This document shows, in pieces, positions 1 to 10,590 of a stretch of 55,607 nt of DNA. Below the pieces are notes generated by a model. That model worked only from the letters and a program-made list of their open reading frames with translations, made no database searches and had not been told where the DNA came from. Each line of letters opens with the position of its first letter. The stretch's first letter is position 1. The translations under genes were made by a program, and so were the position numbers. Source of the DNA: Paulinella micropora (lineage: Eukaryota; Cercozoa; Imbricatea; Euglyphida); contig BJOX01000140.1 in NCBI GenBank assembly GCA_009731375.1, positions 694,292 through 749,898 of the forward strand, written 5' to 3'.

Positions 1-57
<57 letters not shown>

Positions 58-77
58 CTACTACTACTTCTACTACA

Positions 78-147
<70 letters not shown>

Positions 148-156
148 TTACTACTA

Positions 157-238
<82 letters not shown>

Positions 239-274
239 CCAACAAACGCACACTCACACACACACGCACACACA

Positions 275-326
<52 letters not shown>

Positions 327-356
327 CCAACAAACGCACACTCACACACACACAAA
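1..356. repeat. (CTA)n array with CA-rich interruptions
   Basis: An almost uninterrupted CTA trinucleotide array. It is broken twice by the same CA-rich segment (about 240-275 and 324-356), so the larger unit 'CTA array + CA-rich spacer' is itself duplicated. No coding signal. Confidence 0.95.
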
Positions 357-458
357 CATATACATATACAGGCCATTATTGTTAACCTTGTAACAGGACT
401 GGCTGTCTTGAATCAACCCCGCACCTTACAAAAGAATATACATAGATAGAAAGGTAGG

Positions 459-493
<35 letters not shown>

Positions 494-558
494 TCTTGAA
501 TCAAGCCCCCACCTTACAAAGAATATAGAAAGATAGAAAGGTAGGTAGGTAGGTAGAT

Positions 559-592
<34 letters not shown>

Positions 593-678
593 GTAGGTAG
601 ATAGGTAGATAGATAGATAGATAAGATAGATAAGATAGATAGAATGGAATAGAATAGAATAGAATAGAATAGAATAGA

Positions 679-750
<72 letters not shown>

Positions 751-797
751 CGGGTAGGTAGGTAGGTAGGGAGGTAGGTAGGTAGGTAGGTAGGTAG

Positions 798-846
<49 letters not shown>

Positions 847-882
847 CGGGTAGGTAGGTAGGTAGGTAGGTAGGTAGATAGG

Positions 883-922
<40 letters not shown>

Positions 923-927
923 CAGAC

Positions 928-989
<62 letters not shown>

Positions 990-1042
990 GGTCGTACCTT
1001 CCGCTGCAGGATTTAGGCCAGGTACGTCCTATATAGATAGAT

Positions 1043-1082
<40 letters not shown>

Positions 1083-1171
1083 GTAGGTAGATAGATAGGT
1101 AGATAGATAGGTAGATACCAAGATAAATAGGTCGGTAGGTAGATAGGTAGATAGATAGATAGGTAGGTAGG

Positions 1172-1245
<74 letters not shown>
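357..1245. repeat. GATA/GGTA tetranucleotide array with small unique islands
   Basis: Mostly GATA with GGTA stretches. A short unique segment containing CTTGAATCAA and CACCTTACAAA occurs twice (about 408-440 and 494-525). Another island at 989-1033 recurs at 1488-1525. Read on the minus strand, this second island has an AG acceptor, about 30 nt and a GTACGA or GTATAT donor, so it may be a duplicated micro-exon. No open reading frame outside the repeats. Confidence 0.9.
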
Positions 1246-1252
<7 letters not shown>

Positions 1253-1521
1253 TGTATGTATGTATGTATGTACTATGTATTATGTATGTTTGCATGTTTG
1301 CATGTATGAAAAAATGCATGTGTGCATGTATGCATGTATGTATGTATGTATGTATGTATGTATGTATGTATGTATGTGTATGTGTGTGTATGTATGTATG
1401 TATGTATGTATGTAAAAAAGATAGATAGATAGATAGATGGATAAATAGATAGATAGGTAGGTAGGTAGGTAGGTAGGTAGGTAGATATACCGCTGCAGGA
1501 TTGAGGCCAGGTACGTCCTAC

Positions 1522-1605
<84 letters not shown>

Positions 1606-1614
1606 GTAGATAGG

Positions 1615-1649
<35 letters not shown>

Positions 1650-1847
1650 GTAGATAGGTAGATAGGTATAGATAGAGAGATAGATAGAGAGATAGATATA
1701 TAGATAGATAGATAGATAGGTATGTAGATAGGTTGATAGATAGATAGGTAGATAGATGTATAGGTAGAGAGGTATAGATAGAAGAAATATAGAGATAGAT
1801 AGATAGATAGATAGATAGATAGGTAGGTAGGTAGGTAGGTAGGTAGG

Positions 1848-1882
<35 letters not shown>

Positions 1883-1969
1883 GTAGAGAGGAATAGATAA
1901 AGAGATAGATAGAAAGATAGATAGATAGATAGATAGATAAATAGATAGGTAGATAGGTAAGTAGATAGG

Positions 1970-2002
<33 letters not shown>

Positions 2003-2029
2003 GGATAGATAGATGGATAGGTAGGTAGG

Positions 2030-2064
<35 letters not shown>

Positions 2065-2195
2065 GTAGATAGATAGGTAGATAGGTAGATAGATAGATAG
2101 ATAGATAGATAGATATGGATAGATAGATAGGTAGATAGGTAGATAGGTAGGTAGATAGATAGATAGATAGATAGATAGGTAGATAGGTAGGTAGG

Positions 2196-2242
<47 letters not shown>

Positions 2243-2276
2243 GTAGGTAGGTAGGTAGATAGATAGATAGATAGAT
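1246..2276. repeat. GTAT array followed by GATA/GGTA array
   Basis: A (GTAT)n block (1250-1412) gives way to GATA and GGTA arrays (1420-2276). The long minus-strand reading frames here are translated microsatellite (repeated IYLS/TYLP peptides), not genes. The 1488-1525 island is the second copy of the micro-exon-like unit at 989-1033. Confidence 0.92.
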
Positions 2277-2638
2277 GAGATATCGACTAATGTCAGAAAA
2301 AAGGAGCTTCTGATTTCGTCAACCAAGGAAGTCTGTGGGTAAAGGATTAACCCGATGCCCAGCTAAGCCGTGATGTTTGCACGAAAGGGACTGATACAGG
2401 CGATACCAAAGCTCCCTAGTACCAGGCGGGGCCAGGGCTCGTTCCATAAGCGCCCCTTGCAGAACGAGCTCCCACCTCCATTACAGAGGGCCCAGTAAGC
2501 AGATGGAGTTTCGAGACTGTTCGACAGTCTAGTATAAACCGACAGAGCACTGTGGGTTTTATTCCGGGCTCAACAAGCGAGAAAGGGCACCCTGAGGGAA
2601 CAGGATTGTGCTTCCCGTCGCTATTTCGGCATGTGACT

Positions 2639-2639
<1 letters not shown>
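2277..2639 (-). repeat. Dispersed repeat family A, copy 1
   Basis: About 363 bp of unique sequence bounded by GATA arrays on both sides. It matches the copies at 14495, 20293, 33139, 37919, 45671 and 55402 almost base for base. On the minus strand the 3' end runs directly into (TATC)n, always at the same junction (ATATCTCATC then TATC). The 5' end is truncated at a different place in each copy. No long reading frame. A perfect AGACTGT-TCG-ACAGTCT hairpin is present. It may be a SINE or the 3' untranslated end of a LINE. Confidence 0.85.
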
Positions 2640-2680
<41 letters not shown>

Positions 2681-2738
2681 CATAGATAGATACATAGATA
2701 GGTAGATAGGTATGTAGATAGGTAGATAGGTAGGTAGG

Positions 2739-2797
<59 letters not shown>

Positions 2798-3527
2798 TAG
2801 TCCCTCTGATTGGGGCCCGCGAACATGCTGCAGAAAAATTGTTTGTATGTATGTATGTATGTATGTATGTATGTATGTTTGCATGTATGTATGTATGTAT
2901 ATGTGTATGTATGTATGTATGTATGTATGTATGTATGTAGGTATGTATGTATGTAGGTGTATATGTAGGTATGTATGCATGTATGTATGTACGTATGTAT
3001 GTATGTATGTGTGTGTGTATGTATGTATGTATGTATGTATGTATATGTGTATGTATGTATGTATGTATGTAGGTATGTATGTATGTAGGTGAGAATGTAT
3101 GTATGTATGTATGTACGTATGTATGTATGTAGGTTGGTATGTATGTATGTAGGTATTTGAACCTGTTCATAAATCCCAACCGCTGAAAATTATGTATGTA
3201 TGTATGTATGTATGTATGTATGTATGTATGTATATGTGTATGTATGTATGTATGTTTGTATGTATGTATGTATGTTTGTATGTATGTATGTATGTATGTA
3301 TGTATGTATGTATGCATGCATGTATGTATGTATGTATGTATGCATATGTGTATGTATGTATGTTTGTTTGTGTGTATGTATGTATGTATGTATGTATGTA
3401 TGTATGAATGAATGTATGTATGTATGAATGTATGTCTGCATGTATGTATGTATGTATGTATGTATGTATGTATGTATGTATGTATATATGTATGTATGTA
3501 TGTATTTATGTTTGTGTGTATGCATGC

Positions 3528-3560
<33 letters not shown>

Positions 3561-3818
3561 TGTATGTATGCCTGTATGTATGTATGTATGTATGTATGTA
3601 TGTATATGTGTATGTATGTATTTATGTTTGTGTGTATGCATGTATTTATGTATGTATGCATATGTATGTATGCATGTATGTATATGTGTATGTATATGTG
3701 TATGTATGTATGTATGTATGTATGTATGTATGTATATTTGGGAACCTGTTCATAAAAAAATCCCAACCGCTAAAAATTGCCTTATGCGTGTATGTATGTA
3801 TGTATGTATGTATGTATG

Positions 3819-3849
<31 letters not shown>

Positions 3850-3855
3850 GGTCGG
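2640..3855. repeat. GATA array, exon-like fragment, then 1-kb GTAT array
   Basis: GATA/GGTA (2640-2796), then a unique island at 2797-2845 which on the minus strand reads TTTCTGCAG acceptor plus about 35 nt running into TATC. A (GTAT)n array with GCAT variants follows (2846-3848). Within it a unit containing GTTCATAAATCCCAACCGCTGAAAA appears near 3157-3190 and 3741-3780. No plausible gene. Confidence 0.9.
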
Positions 3856-4050
3856 GTGAAAACTTTCGGCCATCTCACCTTTTCGGCCGACACCGTAAAT
3901 ACGGGGAATTTTTGGCTAAATTTTTTTTATTTGTGGACAACAAATGTACTGTAATTACCGGCTGATTTAGCCGAAATTCTTCACAACTTCGAATAACACA
4001 TGTACCGTTATTACGAAATAATTTTTTCTTGTTTGGCCGAAAGTTTTCAC
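3856..4050. mobile_element. MITE-like element with 17-bp perfect terminal inverted repeats
   Basis: The left end GTGAAAACTTTCGGCCA (3856-3872) is matched exactly by its reverse complement at 4034-4050, giving a 195-bp AT-rich element with no coding capacity. It interrupts a GTAT array. A further shared CGGCC/TTTTCGGCC motif lies inside. I could not identify a convincing target-site duplication because both flanks are repetitive. The size and perfect termini fit a miniature inverted-repeat transposable element, but the superfamily is not assignable. Confidence 0.75.
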
Positions 4051-4200
4051 TCTTGCTGAGGTATGTATGTATGTAGGCATCTATGTATGTATGTATGTAT
4101 GTATGCATGTATGTATGAATGTATGTATGTATGTATGTATGTATGTATGTAGGTTGGTATTGGAACCTGTTCATAAATCCCAACCGCTGAAAATTGCCTG

Positions 4201-4259
<59 letters not shown>

Positions 4260-4314
4260 CCCAACCGCTGAAAATTGCGAACATAGAAAGATAGATAGAT
4301 AGATAGATAGATAT

Positions 4315-4364
<50 letters not shown>

Positions 4365-4373
4365 CGATCGATC

Positions 4374-4425
<52 letters not shown>

Positions 4426-4443
4426 CCGCTAAAAATTCCCTAC

Positions 4444-4483
<40 letters not shown>

Positions 4484-4503
4484 ATAAATAGATAAATAAA
4501 TAA

Positions 4504-4539
<36 letters not shown>

Positions 4540-4635
4540 GTAAATCCCAACCGCAGAAAATTGCCTACATAGATAGATAGATAGTAGATAGATAGATAGA
4601 TAGATAGATAAATAGATAAATAGATAGATAGATAA

Positions 4636-4672
<37 letters not shown>

Positions 4673-4935
4673 AAAATCCCAACCGCTGAAAATTGCTTTT
4701 ATAGAAAAACATACACATAAATACATACATACATACATACGTATACATACATGCATACACACATACATACATACATACATACATACATACATACATACAT
4801 ACATACATACATAAACCACTGAAAATTGCCTTCATACATATATACATACATGCCTATATAAACAAACATACACATATACATAGAGACAAACATACACATA
4901 CACATACATGCCTGTATAAACAACTAAAGAAACAT
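4051..4935. repeat. GATA and GTAT/CATA arrays with a recurring 20-40 bp exon-like unit
   Basis: The unit ending CCCAACCGCTGAAAATTGCC recurs near 4160-4200, 4258-4280, 4424-4440, 4545-4568, 4676-4700 and 4815-4832, besides two copies further left, in progressively shorter or diverged forms. On the minus strand it reads GCAATTTTCAG then CGGTTGGGA, which looks like a 3' splice acceptor with the start of an exon. Each copy is separated by GATA, GTAT or CATA arrays. Confidence 0.8.
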
Positions 4936-4948
4936 TCCCCATCTATCC

Positions 4949-5027
<79 letters not shown>

Positions 5028-5028
5028 C

Positions 5029-5104
<76 letters not shown>

Positions 5105-5153
5105 GTCTATCTACCTATCTATGCCTCTGGAATAAGGGCTTGACGTTTCGTAG

Positions 5154-5196
<43 letters not shown>

Positions 5197-5257
5197 CTCT
5201 ATCTATCTATCTATCTATCTATCTATAACGCTGGAATAAGGGCTTGAAGTTGCGTAG

Positions 5258-5314
<57 letters not shown>

Positions 5315-5332
5315 TTATCTATCTATCTATAC
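4936..5332. repeat. (CTAT)n array with two truncated exon-like copies
   Basis: CTAT lies on the plus strand here, opposite to most of the window. Two partial copies of the adjacent exon-like segment (5333-5373) are embedded at about 5125-5154 and 5228-5260. Each retains the stretch CTGGAATAAGGGCTTGA. Confidence 0.88.
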
Positions 5333-5373
5333 CGCTGGAATAAGGGCTTGAAGTTTCGTAGCCATGCGAATGC
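5333..5373 (-). CDS. Candidate 41-nt micro-exon, unknown product
   Basis: On the minus strand the segment is preceded by CTACAG (acceptor) and followed by GTATAG (donor). Read in the first phase it encodes [13 protein letters not shown] plus two bases. TATC-type sequence lies upstream of the acceptor and GATA-type sequence downstream of the donor on the sense strand. Two truncated copies of its 3' part lie in the donor-side array, and they have lost the GT donor. No other exon of this gene is recognisable and the protein is unknown. It could also be a dispersed repeat fragment. Confidence 0.35.
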
Positions 5374-5420
5374 CTGTAGATAGATAGACAGATAGATAGA
5401 TGGATAGATAGATAGGTAGG

Positions 5421-5460
<40 letters not shown>

Positions 5461-5527
5461 AAGATAGATAGATAGATAGATAGATGGATAGATGGATGGA
5501 TGGATGGATGGATAGGTAGAAAGAGAG

Positions 5528-5558
<31 letters not shown>

Positions 5559-6519
5559 GATAGATAGATAGAAAGAAAGAAAGAAAGAAAGATAGAAAGA
5601 TAGATAGATAGATAGATAGAAGCAGCAGCAGCAGCAGCAGCAGAAGAAGAAGAAGAAGAAGAAGGAGAAGAAGAAGGAGAAGAAGAAGAAGAAGAAGAAG
5701 AAGAAGAAGAAGAAGAAGAAGAAGAAGAAGATGAGGAGGAGGAGGAGGAAGAAGAAGAAGAACAAGAAGAAGAAGAAGAAGAAGAAGAAGAAGAAGAAGA
5801 AGAAGAAGAAGAAGAAGAAGAAGAAGAAGAAAGAAGAAGAAAGAAGAAGAAGAAGAAGAAGAAGAAGAAGAAGAGGAGGAGAGGAGGAGAAGGAGGAGGA
5901 GGAGGAGGAGGAAGAAGAAGAAGAAGAAGAAGAAGAAGAAGAAGAAGAAGAGGAGGAGGAGGAAGAGGAGGAGGAGGAGGAGGAAGAGAAGAAGAAGAAG
6001 AAGAAGAGGAGGAGGAGGAGGAGGAAGAGGAGGAGGAGGAGGAGGAAGAAGAAGAAGAAGAAGAAGAAGAAGAAGAAGAAGGAAGAAGGAAGAAGGAAGA
6101 AAGAAGAAGGAAGAAGGAAGAAGGAAGAAGGAAGAAAGAAGAAAGAAGAAGAAAGAAGAAGAAAGAAGAAGAAAGAAGAAGAAAGAAGAAGAAAGAAGAA
6201 GAAAAAAGAAGAAGAAAGAAGAAGAAACAAGAAGAAAGAAGAAGAAAGAAAAAGAAAGAAGAAGAAAGAAGAAGAAAGAAGAAGAAAGAAGAAGAAGAAG
6301 AAGAAGAAGAAGAATAGGAACAAGAATAAGAACAAGAACAAGAACAAGGACAAGAACAAGGACAAGAACAACAAGAACAACAACAAGAACAACAACATCA
6401 ACAAGAACAAGAAGAACAAGAACAAAAACAACAAAAACAAGAACAAGAACAAGAACAAGATCAAGATCAAGAACAAGAACAAGAACAAGAATAACAACAA
6501 GAACACGAACAACAAGAAC

Positions 6520-6552
<33 letters not shown>

Positions 6553-7141
6553 GAAGAAGAAGAACAACAACAACAAGAAGAGCAACAACAAGAACAGCAA
6601 CAAGAACAAGAACAAGAACAAGAACAACAACAACAACAACAACAAGAACAACAGGAACAACAACAGCAACAAAAACAAGAACAAGAACAACAACAACAAC
6701 AACAACAACAAGAACAAGAACAAGAACAAGAACAACAAGAACAAGAACAAGAACAAGAACAAGAGCAAGAGCAAGAACAAGAACAAGAACAACAAGAACA
6801 AGAACAAGAACAAGAACAAGAGCAAGAGCAAGAGCAACAACAAGAACAACAAGAACAACAAGAACAACAAGAACAACAACAAGAACAAAAACAACAACAA
6901 AACAATAACAAGAACAACAACAACAAGAACAACAACATAAACAGCAACAAGAGCAAGAACAATAACAACAAGAACAAGAACAAGAACAACCAACAACAAC
7001 AACAACAACGACAACAACGACAACAATAACAACAAGAACAACAAGAACAAGAACAAGAACAAGAACAAGAACAAGAACAAGAACAAGAACAGGAAGAACA
7101 ACAAGAACAAGAACAAGAAGAAGAAGAAGAAGAAGAAGAAG

Positions 7142-7170
<29 letters not shown>
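5374..7170. repeat. GATA, then (GAA/GGA)n and (CAA/GAACAA)n trinucleotide arrays
   Basis: GATA with GGAT variants (5378-5620), a GCA run, then about 680 bp of GAA/GGA and about 860 bp of CAA/GAACAA. These give long frames in both directions (poly-K/R/E/Q on plus, poly-L/F/S/C on minus). The composition tracks the repeat exactly and no non-repeat residues interrupt it, so I do not call a gene. Confidence 0.93.
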
Positions 7171-7173
<3 letters not shown>

Positions 7174-7245
7174 AGGATCGAGACTAGCCGTTGGATTTGG
7201 CCTTACCTTCCCAAGAAGTTGATTATTACTTAGTCAATAGAAAAA
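7171..7245 (-). pseudogene. Degenerate copy of the CCDC47-like exon
   Basis: The minus strand of this segment aligns by eye with the exon at 7549-7614 (shared blocks around GTAATCAACTT, GGTAAGGCCAAA and AACGGCTAGTCTC), but it carries stop codons and small indels. It is bounded by the CAA array on one side and an A-rich stretch on the other. I read it as a decayed partial duplicate of that exon. Confidence 0.45.
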
Positions 7246-7315
7246 AAATATAAAAAAAAGAACAAGAACAAAAAAAAAAGGAAAAAGATCAATAAATTCT
7301 GTTTTACACCACTAT

Positions 7316-7416
7316 CCAGATTTCCGGGTTGCTGGTGTGTGAAAGTGGCACCACAGGCCTGGCTTTTCAGGAAAGCCAAAAACCCGGGAAGTGGCACCAG
7401 AAACCCGGAAATCTGG
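7316..7416. other. 101-bp imperfect foldback
   Basis: CCAGATTTCCGGGTT at 7316 pairs perfectly with AACCCGGAAATCTGG ending at 7416, and pairing extends through GCTGGTG/CACCAG with one mismatch (about 21 of 22). A second small hairpin (GGCTTT...AAAGCC) lies inside. No reading frame. It could be a small foldback transposable element or a structured RNA segment. Confidence 0.7.
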
Positions 7417-7448
7417 GTGGTATAGAGCGGGCATATATATATATATGT

Positions 7449-7505
<57 letters not shown>

Positions 7506-7548
7506 GAGGGAGAGAGAGAGAGAGAGAGGGAGAGAGAGAGAGAGAGAC
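7417..7548. repeat. (TA)n, GATA and (GA)n run
   Basis: A short composite of TA, GATA and GA repeats. On the minus strand the (TC)n tract begins right after the GTCTCTC donor of the neighbouring exon, as it also does at the IPT/TIG exon near 39.56 kb. Confidence 0.85.
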
Positions 7549-7614
7549 CAGCTGTTGGTTTTTGGCTTTGCCAACAAAAAAGTTGATTACGTAGACAATG
7601 AACAAAAGAAGCGC
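7549..7614 (-). CDS. Exon resembling the transmembrane segment of CCDC47 (DUF1682)
   Basis: A 66-nt exon (22 codons, phase 0 to 0) between acceptor TATATCTAG and donor GTCTCTCTC. It encodes a hydrophobic segment followed by INFFVGKAKNQQL. CCDC47/DUF1682 proteins have a single membrane helix that ends in a very similar Y..N...GK.KN..LA motif. CCDC47 is an ER membrane component of the PAT/multipass translocon that helps insert multi-spanning proteins. Only this exon is visible. The partner exons on the minus strand (lower coordinates) are not recognised within the following 7 kb of repeats, and a degenerate copy lies at 7171-7245. The family assignment rests on one motif. Confidence 0.5.
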
Positions 7615-7616
7615 CT

Positions 7617-7829
7617 AGATATATAGATAGATAGTAGAGAAAGATAGGAAGTTAGGTAGATAGGTTGGTAGGTAGATAGATAGATAGGTAGGTAGGTAGG
7701 TAGGTAGGTAGATAGGTAGATAGTTAGATAGATAGATAGATAGATAGATAGGATAGATAGGATAGATAGAAAGAAAGATAGGATAGATAGGATAGATAGG
7801 ATAGATAGATAGATAGATAGGATAGATAG

Positions 7830-7892
<63 letters not shown>

Positions 7893-7930
7893 CCATACAT
7901 ACACACACACACACACGCACACACACACAT

Positions 7931-7985
<55 letters not shown>

Positions 7986-8192
7986 CATATATATATATAC
8001 CGCCATCTCTGGATAAAAATTCTGTTTGTCCACAGGCCCGAAGGAAATATTGTCCTATGTATGTATGTATGTATGTATGTCTGTATGTATGTCTGTATGT
8101 ATGTATGTATGTATGTATGTATATATGTATCTATGTATGTATGTATGTATGGAAATAATGTCCTCAAATAGATAGATGGATGGATGGATAGC

Positions 8193-8233
<41 letters not shown>

Positions 8234-8475
8234 GGATGGATAAGTACATAGATGGATGGATAGATGGATAGCTAGATAGATAGATAGATGGATAGATAGA
8301 TAGATAGATAGGTAGGTAGGTAGGTTAATAGGTAGGTAGGTAGGTAGATAGATAGACAGATAGATAGATATAGCTAGATAGATAGATAGATGGATAGATA
8401 GATAGATAGATAGGTAGGTAGGTAGGTTAATAGGTAGGTAGGTAGGTAGATAGATAGACAGATAGATAGATAGAT

Positions 8476-8506
<31 letters not shown>

Positions 8507-8560
8507 CATAGTTAGATAGATAGATAGGTAGATAGGTAGATAGGTAGGTAGGTAGGTAGG

Positions 8561-8598
<38 letters not shown>

Positions 8599-8640
8599 CA
8601 TAGATAAAATGAATGCATGGATGGATCTATCTATCTATGT
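7617..8640. repeat. GATA/GGTA, CA/TA, GTAT and GATA arrays
   Basis: GATA/GGATA/GGTA (7617-7890), (CA)n and (TA)n (7893-8000), a 50-bp unique island (about 8001-8056), GTAT (8055-8150) and GATA/GGTA (8165-8625). A block of about 120 bp near 8265-8470 is repeated in tandem. No gene. Confidence 0.9.
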
Positions 8641-8870
8641 ATCCACCTCTTGAATGAGTGGTCCATGGTTCATGGTCATGGTGATGGTGATGGTGATGGT
8701 GATGGTGATGGTGATGGTGATGGTGAAGGTCATAGTAATGGTCATGGTCATGGTCGTGGTCATGGTCATGGTCATGGTCATGGTCATGGTCATGGTCATG
8801 GTCATGGTGATGGTAATGGTAATGGTAATGGTAATGGTAATGTGAGGTTATTTCAGCCGCGTTAGCACAT
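8641..8870. repeat. GGTGAT/GGTCAT/GGTAAT hexanucleotide array
   Basis: A tandem hexanucleotide array (8675-8842) moves from GGTGAT to GGTCAT to GGTAAT. It is flanked by short unique ends: one resembles the TTGAGTGGT unit seen at 10.1-10.7 kb, the other contains GTGAGGTTATTTCAGCCGCG. It translates as an alternating HG/DG or HD/HY peptide, which simply follows from the repeat. Confidence 0.9.
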
Positions 8871-9614
8871 ACATACATACATACATACATACATGCATAC
8901 ATACATACATACATAGACGAGGATATGACATACTACCTATCTAATATTACATACTATCTATCTAATATTGCATACTACCTATCTACCTAATGCGAGCTGT
9001 ACCTACCTACCTACCTACCTACATACATACCTACCTACCTACATACCTACCTACTTAGCTATCTACCTACCTACCTACCTACCTGCCTACCTACCTACTT
9101 AGCTATCTACCTAACTACCTACCTATCTACCTACTTAGCTAGCTACCTACCTACCTACCTACCTACATACCTACTTAGCTATCTACCTACCTACCTACCT
9201 ACCTACCTACCTACCTACTTAGCTATCTACCTACCTACCTACCTACCTACCTACCTACCTACCTACTAAGCTATCTACCTACCTACCTACCTACCTACCT
9301 ACCTGCCCTACCTACCTACCTACCTACCTACCTACCTACTTAGCTATCTACCTACCTACATACATACCTACCTACCTACCTACTTAGCTATCTACCTACC
9401 TACCTACCTACCTATCTACCTACCTACCTAGCTATCTACCTACCTACCTAGCTATCTACCTATCTACCTACCTACCTACCTACCTGCCTACCTACCTACC
9501 TACCTACCTACCTACCTACCTACCTAGCTGCCTACTTAGCTACCTACCTACCTACCTACCTACCTACCTACCTAGCTACCTACCTACCTACTTAGCTACC
9601 TACCTACCTACCTC
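8871..9614. repeat. (CTAC)n array with AGCTATCTAC variants
   Basis: A few CATA units, then a 600-bp array of CTAC broken by a recurring TTAGCTATCTAC unit, so there is a higher-order period of about 45-60 bp. Pyrimidine-rich on the plus strand. No gene. Confidence 0.92.
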
Positions 9615-9785
9615 TTATTTCGGGTCCGATAGAGCCTGACAGCCCTGGAATATTGCCGGGGCTGTCTTCAGTCCCATCGGGAGGACTGTGCATTGGTACA
9701 GTCTCCCTCCGACGGCAAATGCAGTTAACGGACGGCTTTCCGCTTCGAGCGGTATGTTCCAGAAACCGCTCTTGAGGTCGAGCCT
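9615..9785 (-). mobile_element. Ty3/Gypsy-type reverse transcriptase fragment
   Basis: On the minus strand 9615-9785 is an open frame of about 56 codons ending in TAA. It contains LDLKSGFWNIPLEAESRP and then TAFAVGG..YQCTVLPMGLKTAPAIFQ. This is the conserved palm/finger block (D-L-x-S-G-F/Y-x-Q/N-I-P-L and LPFGL-x-x-A-P-x-x-F-Q) of LTR-retrotransposon reverse transcriptase, most like the Ty3/Gypsy class. Both ends are cut by CTAC array, so the catalytic YxDD box and all other domains are missing. It is a fossil fragment trapped in a microsatellite, too short to be active. Confidence 0.88.
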
Positions 9786-10515
9786 ACCTACCTAGCTACC
9801 TACCTACCTACCTACCTAGCTACCCACCTACCTCTTAGCTAGCTATCTACCTACCTACCTACCTACTTAGCTAGCTAGCTACCTACCTACCTACCTACCT
9901 ACCTACCTACCTACCTAGCTCCCTACCTACCTACTTAGCTAGCTACCTTCCTACCTTCCTACCTACCTACCTAGCTACCTACCTACCTACCTACCTACTT
10001 AGCTAGCTAGCTAGCTACCTACCTACCTACTTAGCTAGCTAGCTAGCTACCTACCTACCTACCTGCCTACCTACCTACCTCCCTCTTCTACCTACCTACC
10101 TATCTATCTACAAACAATGTGTCTAACCTCTAACTTGAGTGGTCTGGTACCTACCTATCTGCCTAATTACCTACCTACCTACCTACCTACCTACCTACCT
10201 ACCTAGCTTATCTATCTGTCTACCTCTGGCTTGAGTGGTTTGGTGATGTGAGGTATTCCAACCTACCTACCTACCTACCTACCTACCTACCTACCTACCT
10301 ACCTACCCACCTTCCTAGCCTACCTGCCTACCTACCTACCTACCTACCTACCTGCCTACCTACCTGACCTACCTAGCTTATCTATATGTCTACCTCTGGC
10401 TTGAGTGGTTGTGATGCGAGGTATTGCTACCTACCTACCTACCTACCTACCTACCTACCTACCTACCTGCCTGCCTACCTACCTGACCTACCTAGCCTAC
10501 CTAGCTTATCTATAT
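9786..10515. repeat. (CTAC)n array with three partial copies of an exon-like unit
   Basis: CTAC/AGCTAC arrays carry copies of a unit TACCTCTGGCTTGAGTGGT..GTGATG.GAGGTATT near 10126-10150, 10213-10258 and 10388-10430. These are shortened versions of the segment at 10516-10590. Confidence 0.85.
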
Positions 10516-10590
10516 GTCTACCTCTGGCTTGAGTGGTTTAGTGATGCGGGGCGTGCCGGCTGCGTTGCCTGCAGTCCCTCCACCCTTCAT
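10516..10590 (+). CDS. Candidate plus-strand exon, short Cys-containing segment
   Basis: The plus strand reads into a strong donor CAT|GTAAGTAAG at 10591. In the frame ending with a whole codon it encodes GCVACSPSTLH. The likely acceptor is GGCTTGAG near 10532, preceded by CTAC/TATC-rich pyrimidine sequence. A copy of its beginning recurs three times upstream, one inverted copy lies at 10638-10675, and a diverged copy of its 3' end with the same CAT|GTAAGTAAG donor lies at about 11066-11100. The C-x2-C spacing fits a cysteine-rich module, but no family can be named. Confidence 0.35.

Noticed and set aside
1-356. Telomeric or centromeric satellite
   Set aside because: CTA is not a known telomere repeat type and the array is mixed with CA-rich interruptions. 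Other arrays in the window are equally long.
2847-3859. MYVC- or YIHT-repeat frames as Cys-rich secreted proteins
   Set aside because: They arise from (GTAT)n/(CATA)n in all phases. Real Cys-rich exons in this window have varied codons and splice sites, and these do not.
5319-7173. Very long open frames encoding poly-L/F/S/C, K/R/E/Q or IYLS repeats
   Set aside because: Each residue pattern is the direct translation of the local repeat, frames overlap in several phases, and there is no non-repeat core. The same applies to the frames at 1280-2326, 11511-13700, 17514-18656, 41353-42288, 47220-48065 and 50914-51585.
8641-8870. His/Asp-rich metal-binding protein
   Set aside because: The HD/HG pattern is the translation of the GGTGAT/GGTCAT array. 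There is no other coding support.
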